From Hemerocallis citrina (lineage: Eukaryota; Streptophyta; Magnoliopsida; Asparagales; Asphodelaceae), in contig CM030362.1 of NCBI GenBank assembly GCA_017893485.1, positions 258,945,755-259,009,754 on the forward strand: 64,000 nucleotides of DNA. Reading direction: 5' to 3'. Both the position numbers and the translations under genes were made by a program. This document shows positions 32,801 to 45,356 of the stretch, in pieces. Within the stretch, counting starts at the first letter, position 1. Each line of letters opens with the position of its first letter. The notes beneath the pieces are model-generated. The model had not been told where the DNA came from. It was given only the letters and a program-made list of their open reading frames with translations, and did no database searches.

Positions 32801-33310
32801 CTTCTTTTCTTTGGCTTGAGTTCTAAAATGTTCAGAACATGGGAGAAGAATGAAGGGGTTTTTGATGGAAAAGAGTAGGGAAAGAGAGGGGAAAGAGGGG
32901 GGCCAGATTATAGGGTATAGGGATAGGGTTTAGGGTGGTTTTGGTGAGAAACTATGGTCTCTAGCCAATGGTTTTGGGTACAACGGATTGGCTGCCCTAT
33001 TTTGCTCTTAAGTGAGTTCTTAGATACGAGATGAGAGGTTTATCGAGTGTATGCAAGATATATCCATCGTAGTATCATACAATGTTATATTTGCATAGGC
33101 ATCGTACCAAAAACTAGTGTTTATACCAGTATCGGTCCTCCTCATTCTCGTGCATCGTCTAGAACGCAACCATCCTCATGAACCGTCCTGCAAAACCTAA
33201 CCGCACACCAACGATAGCAAAATCAAACAAAACACTGCAATCATATGCACGCATACAGACAACGTACATGTACACTTATATATAAGCATTGTATAATTCG
33301 GGGTATTACA
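29833..33310 (-). mobile_element. Solo long LTR nested in the left LTR
   Basis: 3478 bp from TGTAGAGCCCTTGGATCC to GGGGTATTACA, flanked by CCTGT (29828-29832, 33311-33315). The right LTR near 38728 has one CCTGT and no insert, an internal empty site. The plus-strand start resembles the end of the 15.5-kb LTR (TGTAACGCCCCGAATCC), so it is a minus-oriented Tekay-type LTR of another subfamily. It carries repeated CACCCCTAA-C-GGGCAATGAA blocks (30730-30790, 31155-31210). Confidence 0.88.
30729..31208. repeat. CACCCCTAA-CGGGCAATGAA repeats
   Basis: Four or five copies of a 25-30 bp block (near 30700, 30730, 30770, 31155 and 31185) within the solo LTR. Non-coding. Confidence 0.7.
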
Positions 33311-36058
33311 CCTGTCTTCCGCTGCACCGCCCTGTTCCGCCTCTGTAGCCAGCGACCTCACTCCCTACAGCGCCGCCGACCCCCTGTGCTTCTCTATCGC
33401 GGCCTCAGCAGCGATGCACTCCACCTGCAGCTACGTCGCCTTCAGCCGACTGCCGCACTCCCGCCGTCAGCCCCTCTGACCGCCAGCCAGCCCTCGAATC
33501 GCTGCCTGTCCGCCGTGCTGCCCGCTATCAAGCCAAGCCGAAGCTCCATTGCTGGTTGATTGGGTTTTGACCAACTTTGATTGTGGGTCATCGATCATCA
33601 TGATCATCATCATCATTATGCTTTACTGGATGTGGGCCGTTCAATCTCTTCTTAATCGTCATGATCATGATGATCATCAACTTCCTTTTATTGTAGCCGT
33701 TCGATCGATCGATCTTGATCATCATCATTATCTTCATCATCAAGGAGATCTGGCCATCCGATCTGATCCGATCATCTTGATCTTGATCTCTTGATCTCAG
33801 CCGTCCGATCAATTTTGATCATCTTGATCATCGTGATCCGTGCTTGTGTTCGTGTTTGCGATCGTGATCGTGTGTTCGTGTTTGGTTCGTGATTTGTTCA
33901 TTATGTTCGTTGCCCGAGAATCTATTCCCGTTATTCTCGCTCTTTGCTTCGCTTCATCGTCGTCTGTTAGGCAAGTAACCTGTATTCTTTTCTTTGTGTA
34001 ATACAAGTACTAAATACCGCATGTAATGTAGTTGGGTTCTACAGACAATTCGTGTGTGAATTCTCTGTTATATATTGTCACTATTGTGTTGATTCGACCA
34101 TAGTTGTCTCACGACATACATGACATGAAACAACCTACGGTTGACCACTTTTGATGTATATGTTCATGCTACTTGGAGATATCTATGCTTGATGTGTTAT
34201 TCGTGATATACTTGTCAAATACTTGTAAAATACACTATACCATGTTGTTTGGACACCTAGTACACTATATTTCATGTTTGGGTTGATTTGGATGAGTTTT
34301 ACATGAACTAAATGATTTTATGTTCGAAGAATAATTATGTATTTTCTGTTACCTTGATTTTGATCACTATTTTAGACCTTATTAAGGTCAGTATTTGAAA
34401 ATATTTTGTGAACATGTTTTGTAGAAAATTCTGTCTATTTTCTAACCCTTCTGACAGATTTCAGTTTCGATTTATGTTTTATGAGTTATGTCTATTTTAC
34501 TACAGTGGTGTGAAGAGATTTCCAGATTTTGTTTTCTATGAATTCTGAGGAGTAATTTATTTTTATCATGATGTTAAAAGTATTATTTTGATCCAATATT
34601 TTGTACAGGACAACTATACTTGATTGAGATTAACCCTGAATTTTTGTGGATTTATTTGATGAGTTTTATAAACCGTTCTATGTTTTCAAACAATTATTAT
34701 ACTAGCAGATTTTTCATACTGTTCAGTAAAGAACCTAATTTTCGACCTAATTCTACTTGATGTTTGTAAAATATTTGTGAATATGAAAGTTAGCCTACTG
34801 TGTCTATTTTATCACCCTTTTGGCGGATTTGGATTTGGATTTATTTTTTGTGAGATATTGCTGTTTTTGTACTACAGTATTTATAATTGCATATTTACAA
34901 AACTACTGCATTTTAATATTTTCTGATTTTACTTGACTACTCTATTTTTGTTGGAAAATTATGAAACTTGATTTTCTGTTACTGTGCGTATAGTGGGAAT
35001 ACCCCATATTTTTCGTGGATTTAATTAATGAGTTTTCATGCTGTTTTCCTGTTCTTGAATACAATCCTCTGATTTCTGACTGAACACGTTTTCTAGATTC
35101 AAATCAGTTTTGAGTTATGTTTTTGTGAAACACTATATGACTTATATATATTCGCTGAATTTGGTCGGAAGTCTACTTTCCAGATTTTCTAACGGATTCA
35201 GATTTGCATATTTGTAGGAACGGAAATTCCAGATTTAGTGCAGTACTGTCTTGCTGTCCTGAACTAGAATTTTCGTTGTTCTATCCTGTTATGAATAATC
35301 TTTCACCTGTACATGTTTATTCTTTATCTTAAACATGTTACTTATTCATTCCATGATATTCTTGCTCTGTTTTGTGATATGTACATGCCTGTTTAATAAT
35401 AATAATAAATAATCAAGCCGGGGTTAAGGGTAAGACCTTAGTATTGGACAATATAGATATGTGTACTCAGAAAGGGGTTCATGTTTCCCATTACCTGTTG
35501 CCATGTTTCATGATTATATGATTCATGCATGTTATTATATATTTCCAGTTTTCATGATTATATGATTCATGCCTGTTATTATTATACGTTGCCATGATTC
35601 GTGATGATTCATGCCTGTTATTACTATATATTGCCATGTTTCATGATTACATGGCTCATGCCTGTTACTACCTGTTGCCATGTTTCATGACTACATGATT
35701 CATGCATGTTTCTGTTGTCATGATTTTACTACGTGATTCGTGCATGTTTACCTGTTACCTGTTTCCTGACGCCTAAGTACACGGTCCTATAGAAATCCAC
35801 TACTAGGCCTAAATGTAACTTGTTTGAATGTAGCAATCATGTGATAAAAATCTTGGGTGCATGAAGTGCTACCTAGATAGTGATAATAAAAGACTTGACA
35901 TACATGATACCTGTTACATGATTTTCTACGCATGCTACCTGTTTACCTGTTCACCTGTTACCTGTTTACATGCTTGCTTAATACTTGATACTTGATACTT
36001 GATACTTACTACTTGTTTACATGATACTTGTTCACTTGACACTTGATACATGCCACTT

Positions 36059-36468
36059 TGATACATGATTATCTGCACAACACGACATCAATAGGATAGT
36101 CCCTCTGTAGTTTTTTCTGTGATCAAGTTTGTAGTTTATTTAAGTATTGAAAATCGTTATGTTGTTCGGCATAGTGAGGATGGCCGTGTATAATAATTCG
36201 TCGGTTGTAAGCAACTGACGCGCCCACAGTTTTCTATGCAGGAGAAAGAGTTTTGCAAGATTAAAGTATGCATGATGCTTAAATATTGATTCAAACGTTG
36301 CATATTTTTATTCATGTAATTTGTAAATTGTTTCCGCTGTATAAATGTAAATGTAAATGTTACTCTGATGTAACAAAAGTTTTTATTTCCTTGTAAAATT
36401 GTACGAAGAGAAGTGTAAAGATCACGTGGAACTTCGAATTCAGTATGTTTTGGAATCGGGGTGTTACA
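36059..36468 (+). repeat. 410-bp LTR-end fragment present only in the left LTR
   Basis: Homologous, in inverse, to 15516-15920 of the other Tekay-like LTR (ACACGACATCAATAGGATAG, GGCATAG-GAGGATGG-CGTGTA, ending GGGGTGTTACA). It is absent from the right LTR near 41520. CACTT occurs at both edges, overlapping the terminal CA. It may be a deleted solo LTR or a recombination scar. Confidence 0.7.
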
Positions 36469-37027
36469 CTTGATCATCTTGCCATGCTAGTTGTTCTATT
36501 TCATTATCATGTATATTCCATGAAGTTTGTTATTCTTTCCCATGTACTTGTATCCTGCACTATAAGTGGCCCGTAACTTGCATTGACGGGAGTTGTTTTC
36601 TTTTTTTCCCTCTTCTTGCAATTTATTAAATTGCAGATTTTGGAGATCAGCTGCAAGATGGAATAGCCGAGATGAGATACTAGATGCTGGAGTTTTGCTA
36701 TCATGATTTTCCTGCTATTATTATTTTCTGTTGCTATTTGAATAATGTATCTTGTACTTGGATTATTTGTATTTGGGCAATATGACCCAGGATATTGACT
36801 TGTTTAGATCTGGTTTATTTGAGATTAATATATTTTGTTTCAAGTAAATTTCTGTTGGTATTTTGATTCATATATGCATGCTTAGTTGACTTCTTTTGCT
36901 TCCGACTCTGATTATTCTTGTAAAATGTTGTAAAGATCCTGACAGCTTATGGATGATGAAAACCATTCACTGGGCTTAGTCACGTATCTGTGTTCCGTAT
37001 TCTCTTTTTGGGAAGCGAAGGGTGATA

Positions 37028-37974
37028 AGGTTTTTAGTGGTATGAGAGCACCAGGTTTGGCTAATGTATTAGTTTGAATGATATATTAGACAAGCTTGAC
37101 TCGATCTGGGATCGGCACAACAGTACACAGATCATGCATGCATGAATAAATTATAATCAACATTGATTTGGATGCTAGTCTTATTTTATCTTTTTGATCA
37201 CTTCTTATTTAATTCATTGATTCCTTGATTCTTTCGTCTTTTGTTAGTCTTCTCTTTGATTGATTTCTTCTTGGGTATGAATCCATTTTTTTCGTACCCA
37301 TATCTTTCTGATTTTAGTGTCATCCATTCTTTTCTTCTTGCTTGGATCGTTGGTCGGCATCGCTGAATGCTATTGGCAGTCTTCCCCGATCAGAGTGGGG
37401 CAGCGGAAGCGTGTTGTGGGCCCATAACCCAAATGTCCCAGGATCCTTTTGTTGTTTCTCCTTCACTGCATTGTTTGCTTCTTTCCATCCCTTTTACTTG
37501 TTCTCATCCGTTGACTTATTGCTTGGTTCATCTCTTCCTTGTCCATCCTTTCTCTGATTCCAGCTCTATCTATTTCTTCATCTCTTTGTTTTGTTATTTT
37601 GCAAGTCTTGTGTTCTTTTTTATTTTTGATATCTATTACTTCTTTCTTGCATTCTATTTTGCCATCATGCACCAATTCATTATTTGATTCAATTCTTCCC
37701 TGTTCATTCTCTCTTCGATTTCAGTTCTACCAATTCTCTATTTTGCTTTGTTATCTTGAGTTGTTTCTTTCCTTTTGATACTGTTTATTCTCTTTCATGC
37801 ATTCTATTTGACATCCTTGTTATCCACTTCTTTCTTTTTCTTGTGTTGCCACTGCTTTGTTCTTTCCCTTTAATCCTCTGTTTTGTTACCCTTTTCCAAG
37901 TTGCTTTTGCCTTGGCCTATGTACCGCCTAAACAAATTTCGAGAACGAAATTTTGTTGTAAGATGGGTAGGATT
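37028..37974 (+). other. Internal domain of the Tekay derivative
   Basis: Holds the PBS at 37038-37049 (10 bases from the LTR), T-rich sequence with CTTTGTTTTGTTATTTTGC-like repeats, and the chromovirus-like tail and polypurine tract at 37935-37974. No gag, protease or RT motif in any frame. Confidence 0.8.
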
Positions 37975-40900
37975 TGTAACTCTTGTTTTCGCAAAGACGT
38001 ATTTTCTATGTATTTTCGGATTTTTGATTTTTTGTAGATTATTTTTTTTCCCCTCTTAAACTCTTTTGTTAAAAATTTGTTTTTGGATCTTCTATTAAAA
38101 AATCTATTTTCTATCAATAATTTTCTTTGTAAATATTTCCTATGATTTTTATACAAATCTTATTATTGTTATTATTACTTTGATTTTTATTATTATTATT
38201 ATTACTATCATTATTTTTATCAGTATTATTTTAGTCAGTGTTATTATTTGCATTATTATTTTGTTTTATTTTTTTTATTATCATACTCTAATTTATCTAA
38301 TATTGTTATATTATTTTTTTATTGTATTTTATAAAACCTATTTTCCCTATTGGATATTTCCTTAAACCCTATACTCTATATAAAACCCATTAAAATTTTC
38401 CCTATCAGCCTACCCATTAAGCCTCTACCCAAACCCATTAATTATTTTACCCAGACCCGTTAATACCCTGTTTTGAAAACTACCCAACCCTATACCCGTT
38501 GCACTCACCCCATTACACCTGTTTACCATATATATATCCCCATCTCTGTTCATCCTTATACCTTTTCATCTCAACCCTAGCACAATTCATTGAACCCATG
38601 CACCCCTTCGTCAACCTCAGCCCCGTCTCCCTCTCTCTCCGCCCTGTCCCCCTGTGCTCCTCCACCTCCCTACTCCTGCTCGCCTCCTCGATCTCCCGTC
38701 CACCTCTAACCCATCCTGCATCCCTCCGGCGCCCTGTCCTCCGCTGCACCGCCTTATCCCACCTCCGACGCCAGCGACAACCAGCAACCACCACAGTTGC
38801 GCTGCTCAGTCCCGGCGTCGCTGCAGCCAACGACCTCACTCCCCTGCAGCGCCGCTGAACCCCTGTGCTTCTCTGTCACGGCCTCAACAGCGATGCACTC
38901 CACCTGCATCCGCTTCGCCTTCAGCCGACTGCAGCGTTCCCGCCACCAGCCCCTTTGACCGCCAGCCAGCCCTCGCGTCGCTTCCTTAACGCCGTGTTGC
39001 CTGCCGTCAAGCCAAGCCGAAGCTCCATTGCTGGTTGATTGGGTTTTGATGAACTTTGATTGTGGGCCATCGATTATCATCATCATCATCATCATGCTTG
39101 ATTGGATGTGGGCCGTCTAATCTCTTCTTGATCGTCACGATCATTATGATCATCAACTTCCTTTGATCACAGTCATTTGATCGATCGATCTTGATCATCA
39201 TCATTATCTTCATCATCAAGGAGATTTGGCCGTCCGATCTGATCTGATCATCTTGATCTTGATCTCTTAATCTCAGCCGTCCGATCAATTTTGATCATCT
39301 TGATCATTGTGATCCGTGCTTGTGTTCGGGTTTTGCGATTGTGATCGTGTATTCGTGTTTGGCTCGTGATTTGTTCGTTGTATTCGTTGCTCGGGAATCT
39401 GTTCCCGTTTTTCTCGCTCTTTGCTTCGCTTCATCGTCGTATGTTAGGCAAGTAACTTGTATTCTTTTCTTTGTGTAATACAAGTACTAAATACCGCATG
39501 TAGTGTAGTTGGGTTCTACAGAAAATTCGTGTGTGAATCCTCTGTTACATATTGTCACTATTATGTTGATTCGACCATAGTTGCCTCACGACATACATGA
39601 CATGAAACAACCTAGGGTTGACCATTTTTGATGTATATGTTCATGCTACTTTGAGATATCTGTGCTTGATGTGTTATTCGTGATATACTTGTCGAATACT
39701 TGTAAAATACACTATACCATGTTGTTTGGACACCTAGTACACTATATTTCATGTTTGGGTTGATTTGGATGAGTTTTACATGAACTAAATGATTTTATGT
39801 TCGAAGAATAATTATGTATTTTCGGTTACCATGATTTTGATTAGTATTTTAGATCCTATTAAGGTCAGTATTTGAAAATATTTTGTGAACATGTTTTGTA
39901 GAAAATTCTGTGTATTTCTAACCCTTCTGACAGATCTTAGTTTCGTTTTATGGTTTATGAGTTATGTTTATTTTACTACAGTGGTGTAAAGAGATTTCCA
40001 GATTTTGTTTTCTATGAATTCTGAAGAATAATTTATTTTTATCATGATATTAAAAGTATTGTTTTGATTCAATATATTGCACAGGACAACTCTACTTGAT
40101 TGAGATTAACCCTGAATTTTTGTGGATTTATTTGATGAGTTTTATGAACCGTTCTATGTTTCCAAACAATTACTATACTAGCAGATTTTTCATACTGTTC
40201 AGTAAAGAACCTGATTTTCGACCTAATTTTACTTACTATTTGTAAAATATTTGTGAATATGAAAGTTAGCCTACTGTGTCTATTTTATCACCCTTTTGGC
40301 GGATTTGGATTTGGATTTATTTTTTGTGAGATATTGCTGTTTTTGTACTACAGTATTTATAATTGCATATTTACAAAACTACTGCATTTTAATATTTTCT
40401 GATTTTACTTGACTACTTTATTTTTGTTAGAAAATTATGAAACTTGATTTTTTGTTACTGTACGTATAGTGGGAATACCCCAGATTTTTCGTGGATTTAA
40501 TTAATGAGTATTTAATGCTGTTTTCTTGTTCTTGAATACAATCATCTGATTTCTGACTGAACACGTTTTCTGGATTCAAATCAGTTTTGAGTTATGTTTT
40601 TGTGAAACACTATATGACTTATATATATTCGCTGAATTCGGACGGAAGTCTACTTTTCAGATTTTCTGACGGATTCAGATTTGCATGTTTATAGCAACGG
40701 GAGTTCCAAATTTAGTGCAGTACTGTTTTACTGACCTGAACTAGAATTTTCATTGTTCTATCCTGTTATGAGTTATCTTTCACCTGTACATGTTTATTCT
40801 TCATCTTGAACCTGTTACTTGTTCATGCCATGTTATTCTTACTCTGTTTTGTGACACGTACATGCCTGCTTAATAATAATAATAAATAATCAAGTCAGGG

Positions 40901-42091
40901 TTAAGGGTAAGATCTTAGTAGTGGAAAATATAGGTATGTGTACTCAGAACGGGGCCCATATTTCCAATTCTTATTGCCATGTTTCATGATTACATGATTC
41001 ATGCCTGTTATTATATATTGTCATGTTTCATGATTACATGATTCATGCCTATTAATATTATATGTTATCATGATTCGTGATGATTCATGCTTGTTATTAC
41101 TATATGTTGCCATGTTTCTTGATTACATGATTCTTGCCTGTTACTACCTGTTGCCATGTTTCATGACTACATGATTCATACCTATTTCTGTTGTCAAGAT
41201 TTCACAGCGTGATTCGTGCATGTTTACCTATTACCTGTTTCCTGATGCCTGAGTACACGGTTCTATAGAAACCCACCACTATGCCTAAACGTAACTTGTT
41301 TGAATGTAGCAACCATGTGATAAAAACCTGGGGTGCATGAAGTGCTACCTAGATAGTAATAATACAAGACTTGACATACATGATACCTGTTACATGATTA
41401 CATGTACATGCTACCTGTTTACCTGTTACCTGTTTACCTGCTTGCTTAATACTTGTTACTTGATACTTGATACTTGCTACTTGTTGACATGATACTTGTT
41501 CACTTGACACTTGATACATGCCACTTGCACTTATTTATCTTGTCATGCTAGTTGTTCTATTTCATTATCATGTCTATTCCATGCTGTTTGTTATTCTTTC
41601 CCAAGTAATTGTATCCTGCACTACAAGCGGCCCGTAACTTGCATTGGCGGGAGTTTTTTTTTCTTTTTTTTGCTCTTCCTGCAATTTATTAAATTGCAGG
41701 TTTTGGAGATCAGCTGCCAGATGTATTAGGCGAGATGAGATACTAGATGCTTGAGTTTTACTATCATGATTTTCCTGCTGTTATTATTATTTCTTGTTGC
41801 TATTTGAATAATGTATCTTGTACTTCGATTATTTGTATTTGGGCAATATGACCCAGAATATTGACTTGTTCAGATCTGGTTTATTTGAGATTAATATATT
41901 TTGTTTCAAGTAAATTTCTGTTGGTATTTTGATTCATATATGCATGCTTGGTTGACTTCTTTTGCTTCCGACTGATTATTTTTGTGAAATGTTGTAAAGG
42001 TCCTGACAGCTTATGTATGATGAAAATCATTCGCTGGTCTTAGTCACGTATCCGTGTTTCGTATTCTCTTTTTGGGAAGCGGGGCGTGACA
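37975..42091 (+). repeat. Right LTR of the Tekay derivative
   Basis: 4117 bp, from TGTAACTCTTGTTTTCGC to GGGGCGTGACA, followed by the TCCAC duplication and the rest of copia LTR b. It is uninterrupted and so shows the pre-insertion state of the left LTR. Confidence 0.9.
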
Positions 42092-42096
42092 TCCAC

Positions 42097-42875
42097 TATA
42101 CTCAAACCCTTGTACAGTGATTCTCGGATTCAGGTCGAGAGACCTATTACACCCACATGACTTCTAAGATAAGCTCCGTTAATCTCACCGAAGTGGAAGA
42201 AAAGAAAAACTCAAGATATTTAATTATCCTGACTAAAGAAAATAAATAAGTATCACACACTGAGATTGATTGTTGAATTGATTAGTTCAGAAGATTTTTC
42301 TCAGAGCAATAGGTGAAGAATACACAGTAGGTTCGTCCAAATATATAGACTTAGGAAGTGTATCGCTCAAAAATAGAAATGATACATTCCAAAAAAGAAA
42401 TATGCATGAGGTATGGTCGACCGCAAAAAGGGATAGTCGACCATTCATATTTTAATCTAAAAGTCGAAAGATGAATGGTCGACTGTCTCATAATTTTAAC
42501 TGCGATGAGCGGTTGACTATGGGGTGGTCAACCAACAGTGTAGTACGGTCGACTTCAACCGTGCTAATGCTGACGAAACCACTTTATATTCTTGCCATAT
42601 ACTAATCAATCAATAATCAATCAAATATATATAAAATCTCACATATATAGAATAACAAAAACTGATCTTGATGGCTTTCTTGCGCACTAATCAACATGTG
42701 TTGTTTTTGAATAACTTCTTCTTTTGCTTGATTTTGTAATCTTTCTTTATTGCTTTCCTTCTTTGCTTATTTTTGAATCTCGTATTTTTGTTCAATCCTG
42801 AAAATCTGACCATCTTAATTGAAACTTATTAGTATATCTAAGCATGTTTTGTGCACACCAAACTAGGTGTCAACA
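42097..42875 (-). repeat. Copia LTR b, right piece
   Basis: Continues LTR b (TATACTCAAACCCTTGTACA...) to GGTGTCAACA. It includes four GTCGAC sites at 42418-42550. It keeps the uninterrupted TAGTATATCTAAGCATG, the empty site for the Helitron in LTR c. Confidence 0.9.
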
Positions 42876-43666
42876 ATCTTCCCCTTTTAAACATGCCTTT
42901 GAATGTTGAAAATAAAGAATAAAGTATATAAATACTCTCCCTTAATTCAATACTTCCTATATCAAAGATTTTCATAGATGAAGAGCATTTAAGATACATT
43001 TTCATTTATTTTTAGTAAAAACATTCAAAAAATATTCTCCCCCTTTTTGGAACACACCAAGAGTGGGGAAAAAAAAGATTGCATAAACAAAGTGTATAAC
43101 ATACTCCCCCTAAATCCATGCATGGAAAAATACAAATGAACATACATTGAGCAAAACAATAGAATATTTCGGAGAATATAATATTTTTGAAAACATAAGG
43201 AAAATCTACTTACATGATACTGTTGATTGCGAGACTCTTTGATATACAATGAGAGCTCTTCATGGTATCATAGATTTGATATTTTTCAAATACAAACGCG
43301 TGACATAGAGCAAAAGATGAAGAAGAATGAATTTCAAGAAATCCGAAATCATAGAAGACCATAAATAGATTTTTCTTAAAACAAACAAAAAAAACGAACA
43401 AACAGTGAAATAACTGGTCGACCGAACAGTCGACCGAAAACCAATTGAATTCACAGTTTAAAAAAACAAACAACCCGAGAGCAAACCGGTTGACCGCAAA
43501 TCCTGTAAACGCAATTTTGATGGCAAACGAAAAACCAAGAGCGAACCGGTCGACCGCAAATCTTGAAACCCAATTTTGAGAGAAAACGAAAACCTGAGCA
43601 CGAACCAATCGACTGTACACCTTCACAGGCGAACATGCGACCGTCCAGTCGACCGAAATCGCAATT
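42876..43666 (-). other. Copia 3' region between RNase H and LTR b
   Basis: The polypurine tract AAAAGGGGAAGAT lies directly beside the LTR (42876-42888, minus strand). Further in are four exact and several near GTCGAC sites (43413-43645), often as GGTCGACCGCAAAT. A 157-codon minus frame (43210-43683) exists but it is built on these repeats and has no envelope-like features I can support. Confidence 0.7.
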
Positions 43667-44164
43667 TTAAGTACAAATATCAATAACGTTTAATTCTCCC
43701 TTTAAAAAATAAAATCGTTTTTCATCTAAAGGCTTAGTAAAGATATCAGTAAGTTGAGAATCAGCGGAAACATAGTCAAGAATAATATCTCCCTTTTGAA
43801 AATGACCTTTGATAAAGTGATACCGAATATTTATGTGTTTTGTGCGACTATGTTGATCAGAATTTTTAGTCATATGAACAGTGCTAGTGTTATTGCATTT
43901 AATCGGAATGTGATCAAAGAATACCTGGTAATCCTCTAAAGTGTTTTTCATCCATAATACCTGCGCACAGCAGGATCCGGCGGTAATATATTCAGCTTCG
44001 GCAGTGGAGAGAGTTACAGAGTTCTGCTTCTTGGATGCCCATGAGACAAGACAATTGCCTAAGAAGTGACATGTGGCGCTAGTACTTTTTCTGTCTGTTA
44101 AGCTACCGGCATAGTCTGCATCAGAGTACCCTACAAGAGAAAATTTTCCATTTTTGGGTATCAA
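43667..44164 (-). pseudogene. Copia RNase H
   Basis: VGYSDADYAGSLTDRKSTS, then SWASKKQNSVTLSTAEAEYI and a C-terminal HFQKGDIILDYVSADSQLTD, the standard Ty1/copia RNase H with D, E and D residues present. It is separated from RT by a frame change at about 44164. Sire-like by overall look. Confidence 0.9.
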
Positions 44165-45356
44165 AGTCCAGTATTTGGTGTGCCTTTAAGATATCGAATG
44201 ATACGCTTAACAGCAACCAAATGCGATTCTTTGGGACACGATTGAAAATGCGCACATAAATAAACACTAAACATGATATATGGACAAGATGCAGTAATAT
44301 AAAGCAAACTACCAATCATACCACGATTGGTAGAAATATCAACATTGTTACCAGATTCATTTTTGGAAAGCTTAGTGGTAGTTGCCATAGGTGTTTTGTA
44401 AGCATTTGCATTCTCAAGACCAAACTTTTTTACTGGTTCCTTTGCATATTTGGCTTGATTTATAAAAATGCAATCCTTTCTTTGTTGTATTTGAAGTCCA
44501 AAAAAATAAGTTAGTTCATCAATCATACTCATTTCGAACTCATCCTGCATTTGCTTAGAGAATTCCTTGCAAAGATTTTCATTAGTAGAGCCAAATATAA
44601 TATCATCAACATAAATTTGAACAATTAAGATATCTTTAGAAACATGTTTTATAAATAGTGTAGTGTCTACTTTCCCTATAGAGAAGCCTATGTGAATTAG
44701 AAACGAACTTAATCCTTTATACCAAGCACAAGGGACTTGCTTCAAACCATACAAAGCTTTATCAAGACAGAATACATGGTTTGGGTGTGTGGGGTCAGTA
44801 AATCCCGGTGGTTGTGCAACATAAACTTCTTCCGAAATAAAACCATTTAAGAAAGCACTTTTGATATCCATTTGAAAAAGAGTAAAGTCCATATAAGAAG
44901 CAAAAGCAAGTAAAATGCGAATGACTTCAAGCCATGCAATAGGTGCAAAAGTTTAATCAAAATCAACACCTTCTTGTTGGTTATAACCTTGTGCAACAAG
45001 AGGAGCCCTATTTATAGAAATAGTGCTCGATTCATCTAACTTGTTCTTAAACAACCACTTAGTTCCCAGTATGGTTCTATCGTGAGGTCCAGGAATAAGT
45101 CTCCATACATGATTCCAATGCGAATGACTTCAAGCCATGCAACAGGTGCAAAAGTGTCATCAAAATCAACACCTTGTTGTTGGTTATAACCTTGTGCAAC
45201 AAGCCAAGTCTTATTTCTAGAAATAATGCCCGATTCATTTAACTTGTTCCTAAACACCCACTTAGTTCCAAGTATGGTCCTATTGTGAGGTCTAGGAACA
45301 AGTCTCCATACTTTTGAATTGATTAAGTTCTTCTTGCACTGCAATGATCCAGTCAT
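44161..45356 (-). pseudogene. Copia reverse transcriptase with internal duplication
   Basis: N-terminal RT (WRLVPRPHNRTILGTKWVFR, GYNQQQGVDFDDTFAPVAWL) is followed by a repeat of the same region, then by QMDIKSAFLNG, QPPGFTDP, KALYGLKQ and catalytic YVDDIIFGSTN (about 44600), and by SLLYITASCP and RIIRYLKGTPNTGL. The duplicated block and frame changes make it non-functional. Confidence 0.9.
44914..45321. repeat. 204-bp tandem duplication in RT
   Basis: ATGCGAATGACTTCAAGCCA occurs at 44914 and 45118. The two 204-bp copies (68 codons) match along their length with several substitutions. The copy nearer 44914 has its own stop and shift. Confidence 0.88.

Larger units (their letters stand above)
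29071..37027 (+). repeat. Left LTR of the Tekay derivative, with two inserts
   Basis: It matches the right LTR in order, apart from the solo LTR at 29833-33310 and an extra 410 bp at 36059-36468. Without these it is about 4.06 kb. It includes (TTA)n-rich sequence near 29250-29400, GATCAT-rich sequence at 33590-33850 and CATGATT/CCTGTTA-rich repeats at 35490-36050. The reading frames in it are not coding. Confidence 0.88.
29071..42091 (+). mobile_element. Non-coding Tekay-derived LTR retroelement (LARD-like)
   Basis: Target duplication TCCAC (29066-29070, 42092-42096). LTRs 29071-37027 (with inserts) and 37975-42091, beginning TGTAACCCC or TGTAACTCT and ending near GTGACA. The internal region is only about 950 bp and has no gag or pol. 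It keeps a PBS (TGGTATGAGAGC at 37038) and, next to the 3' LTR, AAATTTCGAGAACGAAATTT plus a purine tract (AAGATGGGTAGG), the usual 3' tail of chromoviruses. It must have relied on proteins from relatives. Confidence 0.85.

Noticed and set aside
33245..33559. Host gene exons suggested by C-rich sequence in the Tekay-derivative LTR
   Set aside because: The same C-rich block occurs at the equivalent place in the other LTR (38640-39030), so it is LTR sequence.
43210..43683. Envelope-like ORF downstream of copia RNase H
   Set aside because: Sire-like elements can carry an extra ORF here, but this frame is built on repeated GGTCGACCGCAA words and has no convincing signal peptide, coiled coil or membrane anchor.
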